The notes beneath the pieces were generated by a model, which searched no databases, was not told where the DNA came from, and was given only the letters and a program-made list of their open reading frames with translations. Position numbers and translations under genes: made by a program. DNA of 64,000 bases from Chimaeribacter arupi (GTDB taxonomy: Bacteria > Pseudomonadota > Gammaproteobacteria > Enterobacterales > Enterobacteriaceae): the NCBI RefSeq assembly GCF_002858805.1, contig NZ_PJZI01000006.1, positions 62,001-126,000 of the forward strand, read 5' to 3'. Numbering within the stretch: position 1 is the stretch's first letter; every line of letters starts with the position of its first letter. Below are positions 35,057 through 43,667 of this stretch, one piece after another.

Positions 35057-36049
35057 TCAGCGGTGCCGGGTGATTAACGTCATGTCCACATTCAGCGCGC
35101 CCAGCGGGGGCGCGCCGTCTATCCGCTGCTGCATCATCTCAAACGCCTGCTGCGCCCAGGCATCCTCGTTCTGCTGCATCGACCAGACATTATTCGCCAG
35201 GAAACTCAGCATCGGGTGCTCGTCAAAGGTGCCGAGGTTGATAGCGCCCGGCAGCGCCCCGGCGTGGGCGCGCACGGCCTCAATCGCCCCTTCCAGCACC
35301 GGCAGGGAGGAGGCGATAAAGGCGGCGGGCAGCCCGTGCGTATTGATGACCTGCGCCATCATCGCGTTGCCGCTTTCGGCGCTGTTGCCGCGGCCGGTCG
35401 CCACCCAGGCTGCCGGGTCAAGGCCGTGCGCCGTCAGTGCGCGCCGGTAGCCCGCCAGCCGTTGGCGGATGGAAGGCAGCTCCGGGTCACCGGCCAGGAA
35501 CCACAACGGCGGCGCGCCCGCCTGCAACATCGCCTGCGTCAGCGTCTCGCCCCCATCAATGTTATTGCTCTCGACCAGCGAATGGTTCATCCCGAGGAAA
35601 TCACGGTCGAGAAACACCAGCGGTTTTTTTACCCGCTTCAGGTGGTGCTGCTGGTTCTCACGGCTGGAGGGCACAATAAACAGCCCGTCGGTGTTGCGCG
35701 CAATCATCGCCTCCACCCGCTTATTCTCATACTCCGGGTCATCGTAGGTGCAGCTGATCATCAGCTGGTAGCCGAATTTACGGCAGTACAGCTCCAGCTT
35801 TTCGGCCAGCGTGGCAAAAAAGACGTTGGAGAGGCAGGGCAGGATCAGCCCGAGGGTGTAGGTTTTATTGAGTTTCAGGCTGCGGGCGGAGTGGTTGAGG
35901 GTATAGCCGTGGTGGCCGACATACTCCATGACCCGCGTCTGGGTTTTCGCGCTGATGCGGTACTGTGCTGCTTTGTTCCCCAATACCAGCCGGACGGTGG
36001 TCACCGACAGGTTCAGGTCATTCGCTATCTGTTCTACCGTTTTCGCCAT
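35057..36049 (-). CDS. LacI-family repressor of the D-arabinose locus
   Basis: 330 residues. The N-terminal HTH reads TVEQIANDLNLSVTTVRLVLG and is followed by a hinge and a sugar-binding domain. It is convergent with the symporter and lies between the two transcription units bearing the 16-base palindromes, making it their obvious repressor. No such palindrome is seen before its own start, so it may not be autoregulated. GGGAG precedes the ATG. The inducer is presumably a D-arabinoside or an intermediate such as D-ribulose. Confidence 0.83.
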   Translation of the reverse strand: MAKTVEQIANDLNLSVTTVRLVLGNKAAQYRISAKTQTRVMEYVGHHGYTLNHSARSLKLNKTYTLGLILPCLSNVFFATLAEKLELYCRKFGYQLMISCTYDDPEYENKRVEAMIARNTDGLFIVPSSRENQQHHLKRVKKPLVFLDRDFLGMNHSLVESNNIDGGETLTQAMLQAGAPPLWFLAGDPELPSIRQRLAGYRRALTAHGLDPAAWVATGRGNSAESGNAMMAQVINTHGLPAAFIASSLPVLEGAIEAVRAHAGALPGAINLGTFDEHPMLSFLANNVWSMQQNEDAWAQQAFEMMQQRIDGAPPLGALNVDMTLITRHR

Positions 36050-36165
36050 GCCATACCGCTCCCTTCACGCCGTGACTGGCCGGTAGTATAAAGGCAAAGC
36101 GCGTGCAGCGCCCCCCTAAACAGGCGGGGGGCTGCGATAACCTGCGCCGGAACAGCAAGATAGCC

Positions 36166-37746
36166 TCAGCGCATCAGCGTATTGAGCGCCTGTTGCTGAT
36201 CGTACATCGCCAGATAGGCGCGGTATTTCTGATCGTGGAACGCTTTTTTCGTCACATTGGCCGCGATCACCCGGTCAGGGCGCACCATCGCCGCACAGGC
36301 GGCGGTGATGTCCGGCCAGTAACCGCCTGCCGCCGCGCCGGTAATGGCCGCGCCGAGCGTGACCGGGTCATCGTCACTCACCAGCTGGATATCACAGCCG
36401 GTGATGTCGGCGTATTCGCGCAGCCACAGCGGGTTACGCGTCGCCCCGCCGCACATCACCAGCCGCGTGACCCGGTGGCCGGAGGCCGCCATTACCTCCA
36501 TGATGTGCCGGGTGCCGTAGGCGATCGCCTGTAGCGTGGCGAGGTAAAGCCGTGCCAGTGCCGGTTCGCCGCGTTCCAGCGTCAGGCCGCTGACGCTGCC
36601 GCGTGCGTCCGGTTGGGCACGGGGTGAGCGGTTGCCGTGGTGATCCGCCAGCACATGCAGGTGGCGGGTCGGGAACGGCTCGCGCTGTTCCAGTTGTGCC
36701 ACCCAACGGTTGACCAGTTCCACCGGGTGGCACTGCTGCGCGGCGGCCTGCTCCGTGAGGTGCACACTGCCGCCCTGCTGGTGCAGCGTCCAGTCCACCA
36801 GCGCGCCCGCCGCGCTCTGCCCGCCCTCCGTCAGCCACCAGCCCGGCAGCATCGCTGACCAGTACGGCCCCCAGACCCCCGGCGTCATCACCTTTTCGCG
36901 GTTCGCCAGCATATGGCAGTTGGAGGTACCGCTGATCAGCGCCAGCGTGGCGTCCGGTTGGGCACCCAGCAGCGCCAGCCCGCCCGCATGGGCATCGATC
37001 ATCCCGGCGGCCACCACCACCTGCGGCGACAGCCCCAGCGCGTCGGCTGCTTGCGGGGTGAGCGTCCCGGCACGTGCGCCGACCTCCAGCACCGTCGCCG
37101 GGAGTTTTTCCGGCAGATCGCCGAGGCCGACCGCCGCCAGCAGGCTGTCACTGAAGCGGCGCTCATGCGCCAGGTAATTCCACTTGCAGGTCAGGGTACA
37201 GAGGCTGGCGGCGTCCTGGCCGGTGGCTTTCCATACCAGAAAATCCGCCAGGTCGAAGAAACGGTGCACCTGCCGGTAGCGTTCCGGCAAATGGGTTTTC
37301 AGCCACAGCACCTTGGGCAGTTGCATCTCGAGGCTGACTTCACCGCCGACATACTGCAACGCCTCATCACCGGTCTGGTTGATGCAGGCGGCTTCAGCCC
37401 CGGCGCGGTGATCCATCCACATGATGGTGTCGTGCGCCGCGTTTCCCTCGGGCGACACCGCCACGCCGTGGCCCGCCGCATCCACCGCCACCAGCGAACA
37501 GGTGGCGTCAAACCCCAGCGAGCGCACCGCCCGGCGGTCAATACCGGCTTTGTCCAGCGCGGTATTGACCACCGCGCAGACCTGCTGCCAGATCTCTGAC
37601 GAGGCGTGTTCCACCCGCTCGCCGCCGGGGCGGAACTGGGTAATGGGTTCTACCGCAAACGCCAACCGCGTACCTTGCGCGTCATACACGCCGGCCCGTA
37701 CGCTGGCTGAGCCGACATCCACCCCTAAAAAGTAATCCTGTGCCAT
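36166..37746 (-). CDS. FGGY-family D-ribulokinase
   Basis: 526 residues from the ATG following GGAGG (MAQDYF); an upstream in-frame ATG is unsupported. FGGY kinase features are the LGVDVGSASVRAG phosphate loop, MWMDHRA and LISGTSNCHML. The TCSLV motif at residues 82-86 is, as I recall, the published signature of the eukaryotic/bacterial D-ribulokinase subgroup (yeast YDR109C, human FGGY). Predicted reaction: D-ribulose + ATP to D-ribulose 5-phosphate, feeding the pentose phosphate pathway. It is divergent from the isomerase gene that would supply D-ribulose. Confidence 0.85.
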   Translation of the reverse strand: MAQDYFLGVDVGSASVRAGVYDAQGTRLAFAVEPITQFRPGGERVEHASSEIWQQVCAVVNTALDKAGIDRRAVRSLGFDATCSLVAVDAAGHGVAVSPEGNAAHDTIMWMDHRAGAEAACINQTGDEALQYVGGEVSLEMQLPKVLWLKTHLPERYRQVHRFFDLADFLVWKATGQDAASLCTLTCKWNYLAHERRFSDSLLAAVGLGDLPEKLPATVLEVGARAGTLTPQAADALGLSPQVVVAAGMIDAHAGGLALLGAQPDATLALISGTSNCHMLANREKVMTPGVWGPYWSAMLPGWWLTEGGQSAAGALVDWTLHQQGGSVHLTEQAAAQQCHPVELVNRWVAQLEQREPFPTRHLHVLADHHGNRSPRAQPDARGSVSGLTLERGEPALARLYLATLQAIAYGTRHIMEVMAASGHRVTRLVMCGGATRNPLWLREYADITGCDIQLVSDDDPVTLGAAITGAAAGGYWPDITAACAAMVRPDRVIAANVTKKAFHDQKYRAYLAMYDQQQALNTLMR

Positions 37747-37777
37747 TTTCCCTCCTGCGGTGTTGCGATGAGTCATT

Positions 37778-37793
37778 GCTGATTCGACGTAGC
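37778..37793. promoter_or_regulatory. LacI-type operator 2 (D-ribulokinase gene)
   Basis: On the minus strand GCTACGTCGAATCAGC, differing in few positions from operators 1 and 3. It lies 32 bases upstream of the kinase start. Confidence 0.65.
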
Positions 37794-37887
37794 GTTGGGC
37801 AGACCATAATTCACCCGGCATTTTCCCTCAAACAGTTTGGCAGAAGTTTGTGAACGGGCGCAGGTCAGCCGCGCTTTTGTGCGCAGG

Positions 37888-37903
37888 CGTGAAAACCCTC
37901 ACA
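37888..37903. promoter_or_regulatory. candidate CRP site in the kinase/isomerase divergent gap
   Basis: CGTGA-AAACCC-TCACA, one base from the TGTGA-N6-TCACA consensus, between operators 2 and 3. It implies catabolite control of both divergent genes. Confidence 0.6.
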
Positions 37904-37947
37904 GAACGTTCCGAAAGAGGTTGCCGCCTTTTTGCTGTTCGCCCTAA

Positions 37948-37963
37948 GCTACGTCGAGTTAGC
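37948..37963. promoter_or_regulatory. LacI-type operator 3 (fucI-like gene)
   Basis: GCTACGTCGAGTTAGC, sharing its right half exactly with operator 1 and its left half with operator 2. It lies about 56 bases before the isomerase start. Confidence 0.7.
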
Positions 37964-38019
37964 AATAATCTTCGCCGGAAATGCGGCGTACCGCGTGATT
38001 CTTTTTATAGGGGAACGTT

Positions 38020-39798
38020 ATGACTCACAGCAACCCATTACCCCGTATCGGCATCCGCCCGGTGATTGACGGGCGGCGCATGGGCATCCGGGAATCGTTA
38101 GAGGCGCAGACCATGGCGATGGCCTGCACCACCGCACGCCTGCTCAGCGGCACCTTGCGCCATGCGAACGGCGAGCGCGTAGAGTGTGTGATTGCCGAAC
38201 AGTGCATTGCCGGGCGGGCAGAGGCCGCCGCCTGTGAAGCGGCCTTCAGCACCCAACATGTTGGCCTGACCATTACGGTGACGCCCTGCTGGTGCTACGG
38301 CAGTGAAACCATCGACATGGACCCGCAGCGGCCGAAAGCGATCTGGGGCTTCAACGGCACCGAGCGGCCGGGGGCGGTTTATCTGGCGGCAGCGCTGGCG
38401 GCGCATAACCAGAAAGGGCTGCCGGCGTTTTCGATTTACAGCCACGAGGTGCAGGACGCCGGGGACGAGCGCATTCCGCCTGACGTGCAGGAGAAGCTGC
38501 TGCGCTTCGCCCGTGCCGGGCTGGTGGTGGCGACATTGCGCGGCAAAAGTTACCTGTCGCTGGGCGGGGTATCGATGGGGATCGCCGGGTCGATTGTCGA
38601 CCATGACTTTTTCGAGTCCTGGCTGGGGATGGCGGTGCAGTGCGTGGACATGACCGAGCTGCGCCGCCGGATGGACCACGCTATTTATGATGAAGAGGAG
38701 CTTGGCCTTGCGCTGGCGTGGGCGGGGCAGCATTTCCGCTTTGGGGAAGACCGCAACGCCGCGCACCATCAGCGCAGCGCCGCCGGGAAACAGGCGATGC
38801 TGCGCGAATCTCTGCTGATGGCGATCTGCATCCGCGACATGATGACAGGTAACCCGTTACTGGCGGAGAAAGGCTGGGGCGAGGAGGCGCTGGGGTACAA
38901 CGCCATTGCCGCCGGTTTTCAGGGCCAACGCCACTGGACCGATCACTACCCGAACGGCGACACCGCGGAAGCCTTGCTCAACAGCGCGTTTGACTGGCAC
39001 GGCATAGGCGAACCCGGTGTGCTGGCAACAGAAAATGACAGCCTGAATGCGGTGGCGATGCTGTTCGGCAAACACCTCACCGGCACCGCGCAGATTTTTG
39101 CCGATGTCCGCACCTACTGGTCACCGGCCTCGGTGCAGCGGGTCACCGGCCATACGCTTACCGGCCGCGCCGCGCAGGGCGTGATCCACCTGATTAACTC
39201 CGGCTCGGCGGCGCTGGACGGTACCGGCTGCCAGCAGGCAAGTGACGGCCGGCCGACCATCAAGCCGCATTGGGACATCACGCCGCAGGAGGCGGACGCC
39301 TGCCTGGCGGCCACCACCTGGCACCCGGCGCTGCATGACTATTTCCGTGGCGGCGGCTTCTCCTCCTGCTTCCTGACCCGCGGCGGCATTCCTTTCACCA
39401 TGACGCGCATTAACCTGATCAAAGGGCGTGGGCCGGTGCTGCAAATCGCCGAAGGCTGGAGTGTGGATCTGCCGCCGGAGGTGCATGACACCCTGAACCA
39501 GCGCACTGACCCGACCTGGCCGACCACCTGGTTTGTGCCGCGCCTCACCGGCAGCGGCCCGTTCAGTGAGGTATATAACGTGATGGCGAACTGGGGGGCC
39601 AACCACGCGGTGCTTACCGCCGGGCACGTCGGGGCGGATTTCATCTCCCTGGCGGCGATGCTGCGCATCCCGGTCTGTATGCATAACGTGCCCGATGCGC
39701 AAATTTACCGTCCCAGCGCCTGGGCCGCCTTCGGCATGGACCCCGAAGCACAGGATGACCGCGCCTGCCAACACTATGGCCCGGTATATAAACGTTGA
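38020..39798 (+). CDS. fucI: L-fucose/D-arabinose isomerase
   Basis: 592 residues, within one residue of E. coli FucI. The manganese ligands of FucI are matched by Glu338 (ATENDS), Asp362 (ADVRTYW) and His529 (GANHAVL). FucI also isomerises D-arabinose to D-ribulose, since the two sugars share stereochemistry at C1-C4. No fuculokinase or fuculose aldolase gene is near, while a D-ribulokinase is divergent. The D-arabinose reaction is therefore the likely physiological role. AGGGGA precedes the ATG. Confidence 0.87.
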   Translation: MTHSNPLPRIGIRPVIDGRRMGIRESLEAQTMAMACTTARLLSGTLRHANGERVECVIAEQCIAGRAEAAACEAAFSTQHVGLTITVTPCWCYGSETIDMDPQRPKAIWGFNGTERPGAVYLAAALAAHNQKGLPAFSIYSHEVQDAGDERIPPDVQEKLLRFARAGLVVATLRGKSYLSLGGVSMGIAGSIVDHDFFESWLGMAVQCVDMTELRRRMDHAIYDEEELGLALAWAGQHFRFGEDRNAAHHQRSAAGKQAMLRESLLMAICIRDMMTGNPLLAEKGWGEEALGYNAIAAGFQGQRHWTDHYPNGDTAEALLNSAFDWHGIGEPGVLATENDSLNAVAMLFGKHLTGTAQIFADVRTYWSPASVQRVTGHTLTGRAAQGVIHLINSGSAALDGTGCQQASDGRPTIKPHWDITPQEADACLAATTWHPALHDYFRGGGFSSCFLTRGGIPFTMTRINLIKGRGPVLQIAEGWSVDLPPEVHDTLNQRTDPTWPTTWFVPRLTGSGPFSEVYNVMANWGANHAVLTAGHVGADFISLAAMLRIPVCMHNVPDAQIYRPSAWAAFGMDPEAQDDRACQHYGPVYKR

Positions 39799-39808
39799 AG
39801 GGAACATG

Positions 39809-39835
39809 GGGGGAGGCGGGGGCCTCTCCCGTTTT
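39809..39835 (+). terminator. intrinsic terminator after the isomerase gene
   Basis: GGGGGAGGC-gggg-GCCTCTCCC (one G-U pair) followed by GTTTT. Confidence 0.7.
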
Positions 39836-39938
39836 AAGGCCCTATCTCATGCCTGCCGGCATTGATCTGTAAAAAAACCTGCTATACCATGTTGGAATAT
39901 AAATTCTTTTAAAACAGTTGGTTGCGATTGTTTTCCCG

Positions 39939-40379
39939 ATGAAAAAAAACACTAAAGAAAAACCGGCATCTGCCGATATCTTCCTGACCACGTCTGTCAC
40001 GTTGACGGGGTTTGATAAGGCTTACAGTGGTTTTGATAACGGCCGGTTTCACCGGCTGAGTGTCCAGATAAAGCCTTACTATTTTCCGACGGAAAACTGG
40101 ATAACACGTTTCCATGAAAAATACCCGCATAGCGGCGTGGCATTTACCCTTTCTCAGCGTGGTATTGGCTATATCACGTTTCATGACATGACAATCAAGG
40201 CGGATGAACTCGATGCCTTTGTGTCTTCCCTGCTTGCTGTGATTGAAGGTATTAACGAGGCAACGGGGAATGAACCTATTGTCATGGTGATAAGTGCCGG
40301 AGAGTGCGCACAGGCTGAGCACCCAGAGATCAATGCCTGTATGAACAGGATTGATTTTTCACTGCAAGGAGCAAGATAA
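39939..40379 (+). CDS. hypothetical protein, first gene of a two-gene unit
   Basis: 146 residues, not recognised. It begins with a basic, hydrophilic stretch (MKKNTKEK) and has no signal peptide or membrane segment. The middle alternates strands (FHRLSVQIKPYYF; GVAFTLSQRGIGYITF) and helix (ELDAFVSSLLAVIEGINEA), suggesting a small alpha/beta domain. Only 2 bases separate its stop from the next start, so the two proteins are made together and may interact. AT-richer than the neighbouring sugar locus. Confidence 0.6.
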   Translation: MKKNTKEKPASADIFLTTSVTLTGFDKAYSGFDNGRFHRLSVQIKPYYFPTENWITRFHEKYPHSGVAFTLSQRGIGYITFHDMTIKADELDAFVSSLLAVIEGINEATGNEPIVMVISAGECAQAEHPEINACMNRIDFSLQGAR

Positions 40380-40381
40380 AG

Positions 40382-41062
40382 ATGTTACAAGATGCCTGCG
40401 CCGCCTTTTCTCTCTTTAATACCTCGTCTGATCGGTTAAAGGCGCACTCCGCGCACTATTTCCCGCGTTTTAATTACGCAGCCTGTGAGCTTTGGTTGTG
40501 CAATGAAATTTGCCATCTGGTTAATGCCGGGGAAAATGGTGTGCAGCAGATGTCAGACGGGGACGTGTTCCTCTATAATGAAGACGCAAAACGTGATTTA
40601 ACCTTATATACCGCAGGAAGAACAGCTACCCCAGAAATAAAAAAACATATTGAAGTGAAAGTGGCTTACCCGGTAGAGAAATCAAAGTTCCTGGATTCCA
40701 TAAGAAATTTGCGCGAAAAACTTACACCCTCGCTTGATGCTGAGTACCGGCTGGAAGGGTGGGTTTATCTGGTCTGGACGCAACATTATGCTATTTCACC
40801 GGACGCATTTTTTGAAACCCGTCTTCACTGGCTAAAAACGGAACTGGCATCCGGGGAATACCGTGGCGCATCAGGTATCACCTATCAACCCATGTTTTCT
40901 ACGGTAAAAGAGATTGCCGAAGGGAACTTAACCTGGCGCGGGCAGGATAAACACATTGTGGTGAAAGCGGTGGCCTTTTCCTTTCATAAAGAGTGGAAAG
41001 AAATATTCAAGGAAGTAAAAGAAAAGTATGCGGAGACCTTTGAGATTCTCGCCACCCGTTAA
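40382..41062 (+). CDS. hypothetical protein with a PD-(D/E)XK-like motif
   Basis: 226 residues, no family recognised. A helix with Glu36 (ACELWLCNEI), a strand with Asp72 (KRDLTLY) and, 19 residues on, Glu91-x-Lys93 (HIEVKVAYP) have the order and spacing of a PD-(D/E)XK nuclease core. Catalysis is therefore possible but unproven. No signal peptide. It sits in an AT-rich island beside orphan T6SS genes and is coupled to the gene before it. It could be a defence or effector nuclease with a partner, or a non-enzymatic member of the fold. Confidence 0.55.
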   Translation: MLQDACAAFSLFNTSSDRLKAHSAHYFPRFNYAACELWLCNEICHLVNAGENGVQQMSDGDVFLYNEDAKRDLTLYTAGRTATPEIKKHIEVKVAYPVEKSKFLDSIRNLREKLTPSLDAEYRLEGWVYLVWTQHYAISPDAFFETRLHWLKTELASGEYRGASGITYQPMFSTVKEIAEGNLTWRGQDKHIVVKAVAFSFHKEWKEIFKEVKEKYAETFEILATR

Positions 41063-41124
41063 TGGGGCGCTGGCAAGGTATTATTGCCTGGAAGTATAGC
41101 AGCCTGATGTCGCAATACAGAAAG

Positions 41125-41155
41125 AAAACGGGGAGGCGGAGCGCTGCCCCGTTTT
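41125..41155. terminator. bidirectional terminator
   Basis: AAAACGGGG (41125-41133) pairs perfectly with CCCCGTTTT (41147-41155). It lies between the convergent nuclease-like and hcp genes and has a T-run in both directions. Confidence 0.8.
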
Positions 41156-41164
41156 ATGGCGCCA

Positions 41165-41644
41165 TTAAAAACGAGCCAGGTCGTTCCACTGGTCTGTATG
41201 GATAATGTTACCGTCACAATACTTCCAGGTTATTTTCCCATAACGCAGGAGAACGGTTTCAAGATGGGTTTTCGTGGAGGCGTCGGGATAGAGATCAGGG
41301 GTGATAGAGGTAATCTTAACATTTTCCAGCAGGGTGTTAAAATACTCGACTTCCCTGCCGGCCTCATTGACAGAATATTTTTTTATGACCGCGGATTTAA
41401 GGGTGAGATTATTGGTTAATGCTTTATACAGGAACGGTGTCGTCCTGTCCGCTTCTTTTTGAATCATGATGGGCGAATGGATACGGGTTCCGGTCAGGCG
41501 GCCGGTGTTCCCATCGATAGGAATAGTCAGATTGTGCGTAAAAAATTTCAGTTCGATAGCGCCTTCTCTTCCAATAACTTCCGAGGCCCCAACAATCGGG
41601 GAGCCGTTTTCATCCGTTAACCATAAATAAGAGGGGTTGGACAT
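41165..41644 (-). CDS. hcp: Hcp family type VI secretion tube protein
   Basis: 159 residues, the normal length for Hcp1-type proteins. MSNPSYLWLTDENGSPIVG opens the sequence, followed by REGAIELKFF, the LTGTRIHSPIMIQKEAD core and the LLENVKITSITPDLY strand. Hcp hexamers stack into the tube fired by T6SS and carry small effectors in the lumen. No other T6SS structural gene is in the window, so this is an orphan copy. It is the last gene of a three-gene operon whose first two genes look like an effector and a membrane protein. Confidence 0.85.
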   Translation of the reverse strand: MSNPSYLWLTDENGSPIVGASEVIGREGAIELKFFTHNLTIPIDGNTGRLTGTRIHSPIMIQKEADRTTPFLYKALTNNLTLKSAVIKKYSVNEAGREVEYFNTLLENVKITSITPDLYPDASTKTHLETVLLRYGKITWKYCDGNIIHTDQWNDLARF

Positions 41645-41672
41645 TTTTTATCCTTTTCGTTTAATGGTGGTT

Positions 41673-41852
41673 CTAGAGTTTTTCGAACTTCACAATAATT
41701 TTATAATATAGCCAAAGTACAAAAAAAACAGAGGCGAGCATTAACCGCCCCCAATATTCAGGGAAGGTGTGCAGCCACAGCAGCCCGAAAGAAATGATAA
41801 GAGTCGGCATGAGTAAGAATTCGATAGCCAGCGCGATCAGGCTTTTAAACAT
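41673..41852 (-). CDS. small membrane protein, candidate T6SS immunity protein
   Basis: 59 residues (MFKSLIALAIEFLLMPTLII...), with two hydrophobic helices at about 5-29 and 36-53 and a charged end (KFEKL). AGGGG lies 8 bases before the ATG, and the first 8 bases overlap the end of the upstream 237-residue gene. Membrane immunity proteins protect against pore-forming T6SS effectors; such a gene directly after an unknown protein and before hcp fits that role. Not recognised by family. Confidence 0.6.
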   Translation of the reverse strand: MFKSLIALAIEFLLMPTLIISFGLLWLHTFPEYWGRLMLASVFFVLWLYYKIIVKFEKL

Positions 41853-42558
41853 CGTATTTTCCCCTGATGAAAGACGTTAACTCATCCAGGTTATTAAAAG
41901 CCCCTTGCTTTACTTTATTCATTATCTCAGCAAGTGCCGGTTCAATAAAATAATAGAGCATTTCCATTTTTACCTGATAAAGTATCCAGTAATAGTCTGG
42001 GTCAGTCGCTTTCAACTTTCTGGCGGATAATGCCGCTTTTTGCTGAAAGCCATAGAGCTGCAAAGCCTGAACCGCGGTATGAGTTTTAGCAGCCAGCCTC
42101 TGGATTACCGTTTTTTGTATTATCTCTGATTGCGCCAGCGCAGAGGAGATTGAATAAGCAAACGCATGGCGTGTCATTTTCGCGGTAAATGTGCTGCCGG
42201 CAAGGTAAGTTCCGTTTGCGACGAATTTACGGGCTGCGCCCTCTGGGTTGCCTTCTTTTATATCATCACAGACTGACTGAAAGTAAAGGAATAGCATATG
42301 CCGGATGATATCGTAGTGTTTAAAAAGGGAGTTAATTGAATAGAATGTCCTTAATTCTTCGGAAAGTAATTCGTCACACACAGCATCGTAACCAGGAATA
42401 AAACAGGATGAATACCAACTGATGCGCTCCAGGCCGGAATAGAGGGCGGAGGAGACGTCTTCAGCGGATTGCATAACACGCTCAAACCCATGCTGTAAAC
42501 TCAGGGCTAAATGCCTATCGTGTTGGAACCTGGCCCTCAGGTAATCAGATGCTCCCAT
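41845..42558 (-). CDS. hypothetical protein, candidate Hcp-delivered effector
   Basis: 237 residues, no recognised domain. It is mostly helical with moderately hydrophobic stretches (SINSLFKHYDIIRHMLFLYF; KMEMLYYFIEPALAEIMNKV) but no clear signal peptide. Size, lack of domains and order (this gene, a tiny two-helix membrane protein, then Hcp) recall the Ssp6/Sip6 ion-selective pore effector and immunity pair of Serratia, which is Hcp-dependent. I cannot confirm homology. The gene is AT-richer than neighbours, suggesting transfer. Confidence 0.5.
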   Translation of the reverse strand: MGASDYLRARFQHDRHLALSLQHGFERVMQSAEDVSSALYSGLERISWYSSCFIPGYDAVCDELLSEELRTFYSINSLFKHYDIIRHMLFLYFQSVCDDIKEGNPEGAARKFVANGTYLAGSTFTAKMTRHAFAYSISSALAQSEIIQKTVIQRLAAKTHTAVQALQLYGFQQKAALSARKLKATDPDYYWILYQVKMEMLYYFIEPALAEIMNKVKQGAFNNLDELTSFIRGKYDV

Positions 42559-42798
42559 TTATCTCTCCCTATAGCAGAAAATTCGCATCATCCTGCGCAC
42601 AGTCAATGCAGAAATAAAAATAGAGCGCTGACAAACCGTAAACAATCGCCATGAGTGGAAGGGTTGATATTAATCAAATTAACCACTGTGCAATTTGGCA
42701 TTCCCTGATGACCAGGCGGCCTGGCCTGCTTCATCGGTACGGCCGGCGAAATGGCTGCTATCGTTAAACGGCATGCATTCACCTACAGGGAGAACACG

Positions 42799-43602
42799 AT
42801 GACCAACAAACTTGCATTAATCACCGGGGCGTCAAACGGCATTGGGTTTGAAATCGCCAGACTGTTTGCTAAACATCATTACGATGTGATTGCGGTCGCC
42901 AGGAATCCGGAAAAGCTGGAGGACGCCTGTGAGACGTTGCGCCAATATGGCGGCCAGGTGCACGCCTTTTCTGCTGATTTGAGTGAGTACGACGAGATTG
43001 AGCGCCTGAAACGCCAGATTGATGACGCCGGGTTCGCGCTGGATGCGCTGGTGATCAACGCCGGGCAAGGGCTGGGCGGGCGGTTTATCGGCGGGACTGA
43101 CCTGGCGAAAGAGTTGCAGTTAATCCGGCTGAATGTGGATGCCTATGTGCACATCGCCAAGATTTTCCTGCCGGACATGATCAGCCGCGGCGAAGGTAAA
43201 GTGCTGATGACATCGTCTGTTTCCGGCACGGCACCGATCCCCTTTGAGGCGATTTACGGCGCGACCAAAGCCTTTGTGAACTCGTTCTTCTGGGCGATCC
43301 GCAATGAACTGAAGGGCACCGGGTTACAGATGACGCTGCTGATGCCGGGCGCCACCGAAACCAATTTCTTCAAGAATGCCGGGCAAGCGGACACTACCGT
43401 AGGGGCAACTGAGAAAGCCTCGCCTGCGGACGTGGCAGAACGCGCCTGGTATGCCCTGATGAGTGGCCATGAGTATGTGTACGGGGATGACAAAACCGAA
43501 TGGGAAGGCGACATCCTTAACCGGATGCAGAGCGAACCGCAGAAAGCCCAGCGTCACCGTATTATCTCTGAGCCGGGTTCCGCCTCTGGCACCTCATCCT
43601 GA
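42799..43602 (+). CDS. SDR family NAD(P)-dependent oxidoreductase
   Basis: 267 residues. ITGASNGIGFEIA at residues 8-20, INAGQGLGG near 84, LMTSSVSGTAP, and catalytic Tyr-Lys in YGATKAFVNS. AGGGAG precedes the ATG (MTNKL). The substrate is unknown; the closest functional class is the DltE-like/YdfG-like group. It stands alone between the T6SS island and glgX. Confidence 0.83.
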   Translation: MTNKLALITGASNGIGFEIARLFAKHHYDVIAVARNPEKLEDACETLRQYGGQVHAFSADLSEYDEIERLKRQIDDAGFALDALVINAGQGLGGRFIGGTDLAKELQLIRLNVDAYVHIAKIFLPDMISRGEGKVLMTSSVSGTAPIPFEAIYGATKAFVNSFFWAIRNELKGTGLQMTLLMPGATETNFFKNAGQADTTVGATEKASPADVAERAWYALMSGHEYVYGDDKTEWEGDILNRMQSEPQKAQRHRIISEPGSASGTSS

Positions 43603-43627
43603 CCCTGGCGCCCAGAAGATGGCGGTG

Positions 43628-43658
43628 CAGCGGGCCACGCCACCGGCGCGGCCCGCTG
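43628..43658. terminator. hairpin between convergent SDR and glgX genes
   Basis: CAGCGGGCC (43628-43636) and GGCCCGCTG (43650-43658), perfect 9-bp arms in a 65-base convergent gap. No T-run, so its efficiency is uncertain. Confidence 0.45.
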
Positions 43659-43667
43659 TGTTACCGG

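Noticed and set aside
36050-36165. A fourth LacI operator before the lacI gene
   Set aside because: No sequence resembling GCTA-N8-TAGC was found in this gap.
38020-39798. An L-fucose catabolic operon
   Set aside because: No fuculokinase, fuculose-phosphate aldolase or fucose permease is present. The adjacent kinase carries the D-ribulokinase signature and a GH172 enzyme shares the operators.
40382-41062. A restriction-modification system
   Set aside because: No methyltransferase motifs occur in this gene or its partner. Only the nuclease-like core is suggested.
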